36,411 bases of DNA, taken from contig MNCI01009017.1 in NCBI GenBank assembly GCA_015680685.1, positions 981,488 to 1,017,898 of the forward strand, read 5' to 3'. A model generated the notes under the pieces. It saw only the letters and a list, made by a program, of their open reading frames with translations, was not told the origin of the DNA and made no database searches. Both the position numbers and the translations under genes were made by a program. This DNA is from Gnetum montanum (taxonomy: Eukaryota > Streptophyta > Gnetopsida > Gnetales > Gnetaceae). The stretch's first letter is position 1; each line of letters opens with the position of its first letter. Positions 21,835 to 30,376 of the stretch are shown here, piece by piece.

Positions 21835-21968
21835 CTTCCAAAAAGGTATCCAAGATCATTTGACTTTCGCAATACTGAAATAATAGCAGATGGCAGAGAT
21901 GCCCTAATTGCTGCTCGTAAAACCATAGCACAGTCACCAATGGTTGGTCGGCCACCTAACTCAATAAC
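21835..21968 (-). CDS. PPR-like protein, penultimate coding exon
   Basis: 134 bp between an acceptor (TTATAAACAG, AG at 21970-21969) and a strong donor (AAG|GTAAGT, GT at 21834-21833). It encodes VIELGGRPTIGDCAMVLRAA, then IRASLPSAIISVLRKSNDLG and YLFG, plus two bases of the next codon. GG.PTI.DCAM.LRAA is helical-repeat-like, and the terminal YLFG|SPLYDE joins smoothly to the final exon. The 106-bp intron between them has GT-AG ends. There are no internal stops. The exon is intact and on the same strand and phase as its neighbours. Confidence 0.78.
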
Positions 21969-22207
21969 CTGTTTATAAGCCATTTATGTCAAGAAAGAGG
22001 CTAACAGAAAACTTACAGTTGAAAAGATCTCGACATTGCAGATAAGAATTTTAAACCAAATTAATATAAAAATAAGCATGACTTTTGACTTTTTTTGCTT
22101 GTTTTGTAATACTAGTAGCATGATCATGGAATGCTTGCATTCATCTTCAACTTGCTAGATTACTTTTAATGATGCTTGGGGTCAAAGGCATGTGTTATGC
22201 CCTAGGG

Positions 22208-22310
22208 GTATGACAAGTTGGTTCATCATCCTAGCCTTAGCTGAATAAAATGGGAGTGGCTACATGAATTTTTTATTGCATTCACCTCTATGAAGTATGA
22301 CAAGACGGTT
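22208..22310 (-). mobile_element. 71-bp RTE-type LINE tail with 16-bp target duplication
   Basis: Insert 22224-22294. On plus it starts CATCATCCTAGCCTT and continues AAAATGGGAGTGGCTACATGAA, then CACCTCTATGAA. That is the 3' end of an RTE-clade LINE on the minus strand, which ends in GATGATG. The flanks GTATGACAAGTTGGTT (22208-22223) and GTATGACAAGACGGTT (22295-22310) match at 14 of 16 bases. It is extremely 5'-truncated. The same tail occurs at 23309. Confidence 0.8.
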
Positions 22311-23292
22311 ATTTTTTGAAAATATATATCCACATAACCACGTGAATGCATCCAGTTTGCAAAAGAAATTGAACTGATAGAACTGTAAAATACGCAAAAA
22401 CCAAAGAATAACTATCAGGCGTGTACATAATGTGGCTACACCTGAAATTATTCAACAGAATGTAGAAAACTAAAGCATAATTGGACAACAGTTATTCAAA
22501 TTGTAAACAATATTTTAACAAAGATCCCAGTGAGATGCTAGCGCTACTCCCTATTTGTGTTCAGTACCTACTCTTGTAAACAAGCTGAAAAAGAAAACTA
22601 CATGAGACAAATCACCAGAACAGCTAAGAGAAAATGTAGACAAAACACAAATCATTCAATAATAATAAACTGCAGAAATCTATTTTACAAACATTGGAAC
22701 TGCAGGTCCATTCATGTTGTAATTTCTCAAACTTCTAAAATTCAGGAAAACTGGAAGCAATGCAAACATAAAACTCTTATTGCCTCTGCTCTTTGTGTCT
22801 TCTGGTGTTATAGAAATGGGTAGGTCTTCAAGCAGGAATACTGTGATTCTAGGATCAAGGTCAAAAGGTTTGTTCTAGATTGTTTTTCCTTTTTTCTACC
22901 ATGGTGGTGGTGATTTTTGAGGAAAAATGTTATAAGCCACTCAGCTTTATTCATTTAAGGGAAATATTTGTCTGATATTGTGTATTGTTTCCCTGTTTTA
23001 ATGTTTTGATTTTCTTTCCTTAACTGGTTAGTATAGAAGGTCCTCTTTTGCTTTGTATTGGAAACTCAGGTAACTTCACTTTTGTATGGCCTCTTTTTTA
23101 ATTTTCTAGCCTTCTAGACTTTCCAATTTTGTCTCTAGTATGTTTGACAATGTTATCAACTTTCAATCTTCTGGATGTGCCCCAGCCACCATAGAACCAG
23201 GTTTACATTTTTTCAGAAAAAAACAGAAGAAGAAGAAAGAAAAAAAGACATAGCATTAAGAGTTCTACATAACTCAATTATAAAACATCCTC
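22311..23292. other. Intronic sequence without recognised feature
   Basis: About 1 kb of AT-rich intron. Several CAGAA and TTTTCC runs occur. No coding domain or repeat boundary was found. Confidence 0.5.
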
Positions 23293-23605
23293 AAGATCTC
23301 AATCAACAACATCATCATCATCCTAGCCTTGTCCCAACAAAATGGGGTTGGCTTCATAAGTTCTTTTTCACCATTTGCCTCTATGAAGACCTAGATCCTT
23401 GTTTATTTGTAGTTTCTTTAAATCATCTTCAATGGTTTTTTCCCATGTCTTCTTTAGTCCTTTTCGATGGCTTTCCTGGAACAGTGATGTAGCAACCTTT
23501 GTTTATAGGCTCATTTTTAAATCTTTTTTGCACATGTCCAAACCATCTAAGCTGTCGTTCTTGTAGCTTATCTGAAATAGAAGCCAATGAAGATCTCAAT
23601 CAACA
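23293..23605 (-). mobile_element. 5'-truncated RTE-type LINE with perfect 16-bp target duplication
   Basis: Insert 23309-23589 (281 bp). The minus strand reads RQLRWFGHVQKRFKNEPIN, VPGKPSKRTKED and a degenerate tail ending in a GATGATGATGATG simple repeat. RLRWFGHVQRR followed by a Lys/Arg-rich TW..-type stretch is the C-terminal hallmark of plant RTE-clade reverse transcriptases, whose 3' ends carry short simple repeats instead of poly(A). The flanks AAGATCTCAATCAACA at 23293-23308 and 23590-23605 are identical over 16 bp. The coding frame has stops, so the fragment is dead, but its boundaries are exact. Confidence 0.92.
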
Positions 23606-23679
23606 GTTTAAGTAAAATCATTCTTTGCTTCCACAACAATTTTATGAATTTGCAACAAATATGTAAATTATTCACAGCT

Positions 23680-24060
23680 TTTTATGGCAGCTCTGTGAGC
23701 TCTGATGCATCTTACAACAAGGTTGTGAATTGGTTCATGATCTCTTGTGACACATCTGTCAGCTCTACTAACTCTTGGAACAACTCTGTGGATTAGACTG
23801 CTGTCTGTTAAAGCCACAGTACAAAATAGTGTCATGCCTCCTACGGTGCATCTATGGGTGTTGCTCACTGCATCTTGTAGCACATCATGACCTGAGCACT
23901 GCTTCCAGAAATACATCTATGAGCTACGCATTACTTACCACAGCACAACCATAAGCTGTAGTGTCTCTTATGGTGTATCTGTGGAATAGTCTGCTGCCTC
24001 CTGTGATGCATGTGCAGATGCTCACTACCTCTTGCAATTGATCTGTGAGTTGCCCAATGC
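23680..24060. repeat. Degenerate minisatellite
   Basis: Variants of CTCCTGTGATGCATCTGTG recur about six to eight times (near 23700, 23750, 23840, 23910, 23965, 23995, 24040), interspersed with CTCACTGCATCTTG-like words. Spacing is irregular, roughly 40-90 bp, suggesting an old array with higher-order units. The open minus frame at 23916-23668 is a by-product of the repeat. Confidence 0.55.
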
Positions 24061-24066
24061 ATCTTG

Positions 24067-24250
24067 GTTAAATTCCCCTGCCCAAATCAGTATCCGTTAA
24101 GTAAAATGCACAAGGTCAAATACCCACATATTCCCAAAAGTCTTATTCCCCAATGAACTGTGAAAGCAAATGTTCGTATTGTCTAGGAACCCCAGGAATT
24201 CAGAATCTACAGCATCATAAATGCTCATAGTATATTCAACACTGAGGGTA
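24067..24250. repeat. ~180-bp direct repeat, left copy
   Basis: Starts ATTCCCCTGCCCAAATC and runs to GAGGGTAAA. It aligns throughout with 24555-24736, including CCCAATGAACTGTGAAAGC and ACAGCATCATA. Roughly one base in eight differs. Confidence 0.88.
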
Positions 24251-24259
24251 AAGACAAAT

Positions 24260-24522
24260 GTCCTTAATTTCATCCGTAGAATCTATGTGAATCTTTGCTA
24301 GGGCTTGCTAGGGAATAATGAAACACTGTAGAGGTCCATGTGGTTACACTATTTTTGGCTGACTTTCATAATGAACTTTATTTATTGTTCACTCTCGAAA
24401 TTAGGGGGGTCTTCAAACCCCGATTTCTCTTTTGTTTGACTAGGGGGTCTCTCCACCCTTCCACTCTCTTGTACTTTTTTGTACACAAAATATTCCCCAA
24501 CCTTTCCAAAAAAAAAAAAAAA
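24260..24522 (+). mobile_element. Poly(A)-ended retroposon fragment
   Basis: A plus-oriented segment ends ATATTCCCCAACCTTTCC followed by a run of 15 A (24508-24522). The middle has CCTCTCC/GGGGGTCTC-like words reminiscent of the LINE 3' region at 29.69 kb. The 5' boundary is unclear and I found no clean target duplication. It lies wholly between the two copies of the 180-bp repeat, so the duplication and insertion may be linked. Confidence 0.5.
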
Positions 24523-24554
24523 ATGTAGCTCCAAATTATCTAAGACAATCCAAT

Positions 24555-24736
24555 AATTCCCTGCCCAAATCGGTCTCCATTAGGTAAAATGCACAAGGAC
24601 CAATACCCACACATTCCCAAAAGTTTTTATTTCCCAATGAACTGTGAAAGCAAATGGTTGTATTGTATAGGAACCTAAAAGTCCAGAATATACAGCATCA
24701 TACGTGCTAATAGTACATTCAATTTTGAGGGTAACT
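24555..24736. repeat. ~180-bp direct repeat, right copy
   Basis: Starts ATTCCCTGCCCAAATCGG and ends GAGGGTAAC; partner of 24067-24250, offset about 488 bp. Confidence 0.88.
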
Positions 24737-24739
24737 AAA

Positions 24740-25423
24740 CAAAAATCACAAAAGAAAGAAATCCACCAGCTAATCAATCCAGGGACACGAACACAATGAC
24801 ACAAACCTCATGAATTGCAGATGGTTTAGTTTGGGCTTAGTCTACCATCTAGGGACTCCAGATCCTCTTCCTCCCTTGTTGCTCTTGAACTTCAGTCAAG
24901 AAAGAAATATAAATGCTGGTTTCCCAAGGTTAGCAGTCACCCTTACAAATGTAAGGCAAATCGTCAGCCACGAGCTAAAAGATGAAAAGAATATATGCTT
25001 ATATGTCCAGAAAAAGGGTAAATTTGCATCCCAAGGCAAGCAAAGAGAAAGACAATGCAAATTCACTCTAGTACAACAATAACTTTGCAACCTGTCGAAC
25101 AAACACGTCATTTAAAGACTTGTTAATCCCTATTAAAGAAGCTGTTTGAAGGTGGGAAGAAGATACACTATGCACCCTTGTTACAAATACATGCAAAAGA
25201 CTATGCAAAAGAAGCACCTGAGTAATGTTCCTAAGAAAAGATAGAAGCACTGCTTCCGCTAAAATACAATATAAAAGTATTGAAACTTTTGGTAGGTAAA
25301 GGTAATGCTGTTGTAGTTTTAGAGGAATAAAATTCATCCCTACCTCACATCCATTTCAGTTTTTGTTACAAGAAGCCACGATATGAATGTTTTGATATTT
25401 CAATTCAGCAATACCCATTTCTC
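24740..25423. other. Intronic sequence; short duplicated segment
   Basis: No gene. GTAAAGGTAATGCTGTTGTA and following bases near 25,296-25,338 are repeated with changes at 25,627-25,668 (GTAAAGGTAGCACTGTTGTA), so an older local duplication brackets the insertion below. Confidence 0.6.
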
Positions 25424-25626
25424 ATTCCAGTGTTTTTTTTTTTTTAGAAAGTATTCGGGATTCTATTACGGAAAAGATCAAAAAAATAGTTACAGGAGAT
25501 TACAACAGGGGTCACCAGCGGTGGCCCCACCGGGGGGAAAGATCCCCCGACCGATGCCGGCAACTCGCCGCACCCGTCTGGCCGGCGGCCGAGAGCTGCG
25601 AAAGGTCATCGAAAATTCCAGTGTTT
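25424..25626 (-). mobile_element. GC-rich poly(A) retro-insertion, 12-bp target duplication
   Basis: Insert 25436-25614 between identical ATTCCAGTGTTT flanks (25424-25435 and 25615-25626). On minus it runs from GATGACCTTTCGCAGC through a very GC-rich stretch (CGGCCGCCGGCCAGACGG) to CCCGAATACTTTCT and a run of A (plus T tract 25433-25445, shared with the duplication). It is therefore a non-LTR product, either a 5'-truncated LINE 3' end or a SINE. No pol III A/B boxes were seen, favouring LINE. Its composition contrasts sharply with the intron. Confidence 0.88.
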
Positions 25627-25914
25627 GTAAAGGTAGCACTGTTGTAATTTTAAAGGAAGAAAATTCATATGGAGTAAAATCTTATATTACAGTGCTTGCA
25701 CAAGTCACTAATAGTTGACTAAACATGACACATCTAAATTTAATCTAAAGATGAAGAAAATCATCAGAGCTTCCAAACTAGACATTGACATTAGAAGGAA
25801 AAACATTCCAAAAAATAATACGCATCCAAGGGCCTATAATCTACACAAAAGTCGAAATTTTCATATTCATATTCCATTGTTATTATATAAAGAAAAGAAG
25901 AATCCAATACATGC

Positions 25915-26121
25915 CTTCTCCATTATTTTCATTGCCACTTCAACCTCTTTCTCTTGAGTCCACTGCTTCGGAACTCTTGCCCTTCTTTTATTTTCCCACG
26001 ACCAGCCCCAAGCATCCTCTACTCGGTACATTTCAGAGACATCAAATAGTTTCTGTGACTGTATGAATTTGCATTTTTTTGCTACTGATAAATCAGAATA
26101 AAATTCAAACTTTTCCAGCAC
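25915..26121 (-). CDS. PPR-like protein, antepenultimate coding exon
   Basis: 207 bp (69 codons), phase 0 at both ends. It follows a good acceptor (AAATTTTGCAG, AG at 26123-26122) and ends AAG before GC. It encodes VLEKFEFYSDLSVAKKCKF, MYRVEDAWGWSWENKRRAR, and VPKQWTQEKEVEVAMKIMEK. The WGWSWE..... RVPKQW block looks like a conserved non-repeat linker before the helical repeats, and MEK|VIELGG continues into the next exon. There are no stops in frame. Upstream exons, including any transit peptide, were not found between here and the right edge, so they lie in unrecognised sequence or beyond it. Confidence 0.75.
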
Positions 26122-26581
26122 CTGCAAAATTTAGAAATTGGATTTTGTTCAGTGTATATTAATAGTAGAGCAAACAACTGTCTAGGGCTGTTGAGTAAAA
26201 CATGCTTGATATAGCTTCTATAAAGTATCTTAAGGTGGGAAATAAAGATCTACGAGATGATACTGAATTAAGAGCAGACAATGTGAAGGTGCATTCAAAC
26301 ATTCTAGTACCCTGTTATCTCAAGAGTAATAATAGTCACAACACTTTCAGAAACAATCAGCATTTACTCTGTTTAGTTTCAGTAGGGTACATTTTCAGTT
26401 TCAAGTTGAAATATTTCCATATTTTAGAAGCAGCATGTTAAAGCGTTATTAATGCTAAAAACTTTTCTGAGATCATGCAACATTATTTCAAAAATAAATA
26501 AAATAGAATAAAGAAGGTAAATTCACATATATATCTAATTAAATAAGTTCACTGGAGAAAAAATTTATTTAAATCATACTT
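26122..26581. other. Upstream intron or flank, nothing recognised
   Basis: AT-rich, beginning with the polypyrimidine tract and acceptor of the exon at 26121. No further exon recognised. Confidence 0.5.
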
Positions 26582-26733
26582 ATGAAGATTGGATCAGGAT
26601 TGCAATCTAGGAGATTTTGGATCATGATCAGAACAATTGCAATCCAGATCGATTCTAGATCATGATCCAGTTCCGAATCACAATGTTGGATTAAAAATCA
26701 TGATTTCAGATTGCAGCCTAGGAATCACAATTC
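26582..26733. repeat. 38-bp phased palindrome repeat
   Basis: The 10-bp palindromes GATCATGATC (26620-26629), GATCATGATC (26658-26667) and AATCATGATT (26696-26705) are exactly 38 bp apart. Each unit also carries GATTGCAATC- or AATCACAAT-like words, and a weaker unit (GGATCAGGATTGCAATC) precedes them. So this is a tandem array of about four 38-bp units with dyad symmetry. Confidence 0.75.
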
Positions 26734-27507
26734 TGGACTGTAGGAATCGTCAACTTAAAAAACAATATAGAACTTAAAAAATAAAATCTTAAAAAAAAAA
26801 CACCAATCAAAATTTACCACTTTTTTAACATTAAACATTTCTTTAAACATTAAAATGCCATCTGAATCACAAAATTCAGGAGTCAACATAGCTTTAAAAG
26901 TAGAAAGAATGAGCATAAAGCATTATGGATGTGTCATCAACACTTCCAGTGCACATTCTTCTACAAGAAGAAACACATTTGAAGCATAGAGCAGTCTTAG
27001 ACAGTGCATTCTTCAACTCATCTGTTTTAGTTAACAGTGAATACTTGATGCAATGTTGTTACATTAATATGTTTAGAAATTTCTATTTTGAAGTTGAGGA
27101 TACTGTCTTTTAAAAATTTTTAATTTTTTGTCTTTTTAATTATATATACTTCTGGAAATGATTAAAAACCCTTATGCCCAAGGCTTGGACAAGGATTTAT
27201 GCACACAAGTTTACACAATGGGCAAAGACAAGACAACCCATTCTCCAAAAGGTCTATTTTTTATTCACGACATGATAATCTTGGTTGATGTGCTTGTGTT
27301 GATGGATTTAGGTGCTAATGATGACTTGTATGATTTGGTGCTTACTTGTCAATCTATCTATAATTGCATAATTGTGATGGATCTGAGTATTGTTAATATG
27401 CTCATGACATATATGTTGAATGACACCTCTTATATGCATTGGCTGACGTATTGGCGATTGGTTGAATGACCAATGATGCTTTGTTGTGATTAAATCTAAG
27501 CTGTGTT

Positions 27508-27571
27508 GATGTGTTGATATGTACTAATATGGATGCATAGATGTGTTGATATGTACTACTATGGATGCATA
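27508..27571. repeat. 32-bp tandem duplication
   Basis: 27508-27539 and 27540-27571 are the same 32-bp unit, GATGTGTTGATATGTACTAM then TATGGATGCATA, with one mismatch. Confidence 0.95.
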
Positions 27572-27957
27572 AACTAAGTATGTAGTAGTTGTTGATTCAA
27601 CATCTATTAATGGAATGAACAAAAAGAAGGTTGGGAAGAGATAGAGCTAGAATGTTGTATTGCTTGTGAGGTTGCTATTACACTTTGATTATTCCATGTG
27701 ATGTATGACCTATGTGTGTCACAATGATTTCAACTAAATAGAATGCTTCCTTGTGAACTGTGTATATATCATTGTGGATATCTAATGTACATGCCTTGTT
27801 ATATGTTCATATAAGTTTGGTATCTGTTATCTCTAGGTGGTGTTATGAAAATGTTAAGTATTGACCAATCCAATTTGGGAAAAGAAAAGAAAAATGTAAT
27901 AACAAGTAAGATCCATTGCTACTTTATGATTTTGTAGTATGTAAAAGAATAAAAAAA

Positions 27958-28120
27958 GAAGAAGAACCTAACCTATGAATCAAGGATTATTGTATTACCT
28001 TCTTCAATGATCTTTTGAAGAAATAAAATTAATTAAATCAAAAATAAAATCTCCTCTCAAGAGCTGTAGAAAGGTTGCATGATGACCTTTTGATGTTCAT
28101 AAGATAATGCAACACTAATT
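27958..28120 (+). repeat. Dispersed repeat, plus-oriented copy
   Basis: Matches the minus strand of 360-560: AACCTAACCTATGAATCA, an AT-rich middle with AAAATAAAAT words, then AGAGCTGTAGAAAGGTTGCA and GATGACCTTT. Element class unknown. Confidence 0.55.
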
Positions 28121-29612
28121 GTAATACTGAGTGCTTGAAGGAGAAGGGATTTTCTTGGTCTGATATTTCGATTGTATGTTTTCCTCTTGCTCATTGAACT
28201 TTCATCCATTCTACTCTATGGTTTTATTTTATAAGAGGATTCTAGTGAAATAAGGGCTAGAGTATGTTTGCTTAGTTAAAAGATAGAAAGATTGATCCGA
28301 AGTATATATTTTATCATCTTGGAAGGAACTGAAACAAGGTCCTCTTAGTTAAAGGGGTCATATACTGTTTTTATTCTTTTTAAGGATGGCTTCATGGAAG
28401 ACTGAACCTGAGACCTAATTTTGGATTTGTTTTAAAAAGAAAAACTGAGGTGATAAAAAATTGTAACTGCCATAGAAGCTCAATTACATTAAAGAAACTG
28501 AAACCTAGGTGAATAAAAAGGGTTAGGCATAGGAAAAAAGGAGAGAAGAGAGGGAAAAAGAAAGAAAGAAAGTAAAAAGAATTGCAACAACAACTACAAC
28601 ACTAGGAGTACATCTTCAGCAGTAAACAGCTAAACTAAAATAATGATAATAATAATAGCAACAACAATAGAGAATGAGAAAGATAGCAAGGCTACAACAA
28701 TGGAAAAGAAGAAACAATATTTGATGCTTAGGAAAAAGGGGTATTAAGGAATGAACAAGGTGAATGCACAGTTTCTCCCTTGTTTCACTTGTGGTTGAAA
28801 TATGATTTTATTTTCAGAATTCTTTCATCATCTTGAATGCTTCTTAAATCTGATTTTATTTTTGAGATCTTGAGTTGTTGAATCCTGGTTTTTGTGGATT
28901 TATCCATCCGTCCTCACTCTTAGGCCAAAATGACTTGGATGAGAGTTGTTTATAGATGAACTTGGGAGCACCCATAAATATTTGGAGTAATTTGGCATAA
29001 AGATTTGCAAAACAAGGGCCAATGATCCCTGGTATGAGGATTGGTGCCACCGGCAGAAAGCAAGAGCATCATAGGCCCATATTGAATTTCGAAATCTTGA
29101 AAATGAATTTCTTAGTATTGTCATTCTAATGATTTCTTAGGTTTGGCCTTGATTTTCTTTTCATGGAACTAACGTTGAATTCTTTTTATGATTCAACAAC
29201 GTGTGAAATTCTCAACCCTATACTAAGAACATCTTAGTTCTGATTTAGATATGTTTCTTCAATTTATTGAGCAAAAGGGCCAATAAACAAAAATCTGATT
29301 TAAAGTGTGTTATATCCCTTCTGGATACATTGGCATGGCATTATTATGTGTGTAGTCTTAGTGGGTTATTGGGGGCAAGTTAGTCTATTATGATTGCACT
29401 TTATATGTTATGAAGTTTTAGTCTTTATGTTATGATTTTGATGTCTTTACATGCTTAACTAACATGATTATGTACACTAGCCTTGTGCAATATGTTAGAT
29501 TGGTAATGTGACTAGTAAGAATGTTGGATTGGGGTATAAAAACAACTATTCGGTATCTATATATGCTTTGTGTGATTTTGGAATTTATACATTTGAATTG
29601 TAGCACAATGTG

Positions 29613-30376
29613 TTTTTTTTTTCTGAAAAGTGTTTGGGTTAGATTAATTGTGAAAAGAAAATTACATGACATGTGAATAGTCCCAAAAATGAGGGGAGGT
29701 CTCTCCCCTTCACCCCCCAAAAGAAATCCTCATCACAAAATGTAGGTGTAACAAGACACCACATGTCAACTACCAACATCAAAAAGTCAAAGCTGCTGGG
29801 TCACCCTTGTATACCCTCCCAAAACCAACCCCCCAATCAAAAAGCAAACAAAAGACAAGGAAACAGGATCACCAGGCACCAACAAGACCGAAAATAGGAC
29901 TACTAGTAATTGACCAAACCCAAAGCCCTAGGGCACCACCTATATGTGGCATGGCAACTGTGTATAGTGGCATATAATCTGCTCTTGGCTATGAATGGCA
30001 TCCAAAACCGCCCTATGCCATTTTGTGTCTACAAATGCTATTGCTTGCTGGAAATCCTTGAAAGCTTTGACTTTTCTAGTGCATTCCACCTCATCCCCTT
30101 TGCTGTCCAAATGAAGTTCGTTCTCCTTCCTTCTGATATGTTTCCTTAAGGTCCCCTAGGGCACGTTGCGGCCAATATTCATTATCACATAGGGGCATTG
30201 CCCCTCCCTCAGCTAGGTTTGCACACTATTCTCATGTGCATGATCTAGCTGCTGTTGAATTTGGGCCGCCTCTTGCTATTCTTGCTCCTTGCACTCTCGA
30301 TCCTCCCTCACTCAGGCCTCAGGCCTCCTACAGGCATGCTTCCTCCTAGATTTGCTCCCTAATCTTCTGCCTCAAG
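29613..30376 (-). other. LINE 3' region and poly(A) tail
   Basis: After the coding extension the minus strand has a charged stretch (VREDRECKEQE, then QEAAQIQQQLDHAHE, coiled-coil-like) near 30.3-30.2 kb. Then comes KAFKDFQQAIAFVDTKWHRA near 30.06-30.0, a GC-rich stretch with GGGGAGAGACC, and the sequence ACTTTTCAG before the A run. The A tail marks the 3' end. Confidence 0.6.

Larger units (their letters stand above)
21969..25914 (-). other. Intron of the PPR-like gene (3.95 kb), likely GC-AG
   Basis: The exon above ends GGAGAAG at 25915 and the intron begins GCATGT (25914-). It ends TATAAACAG at 21969. Joining gives MEK|VIELGG in phase 0 without a stop. The nearest GT (four bases further in) would give phase 1 and a stop right after joining at this acceptor. 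GC-AG is the main non-canonical U2-type class in plants. The intron carries at least four small retro-insertions, listed separately, and two direct-repeat pairs, none of them in exons. Confidence 0.65.
26734..29612. other. No gene seen; AT-rich flank or intron
   Basis: About 2.9 kb. A plus frame at 27158-27469 (103 codons) and minus frames near 28.86-29.12 kb match no family I know. Holds the 32-bp repeat at 27508, the dispersed repeat at 27958 and a GA-rich tract at about 28,530-28,575. If upstream exons of the PPR-like gene exist further right, this is intron. Confidence 0.45.

Noticed and set aside
24508-24522. A15 run as the tail of a processed pseudogene
   Set aside because: No coding sequence precedes it; the upstream part has no protein similarity, so an untranslated retroposon end is likelier.
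25383-25718. 111-codon plus-strand frame with a Pro/Arg/Gly-rich centre
   Set aside because: It spans the GC-rich retro-insertion and its flanks on the opposite strand to the A tail, so it is an artefact of the insertion.
29601-29612. TAGCACAATGTG as half of a LINE target duplication
   Set aside because: I found no second copy near the LINE 5' end at 35.8-36.0 kb, so the duplication is not claimed.
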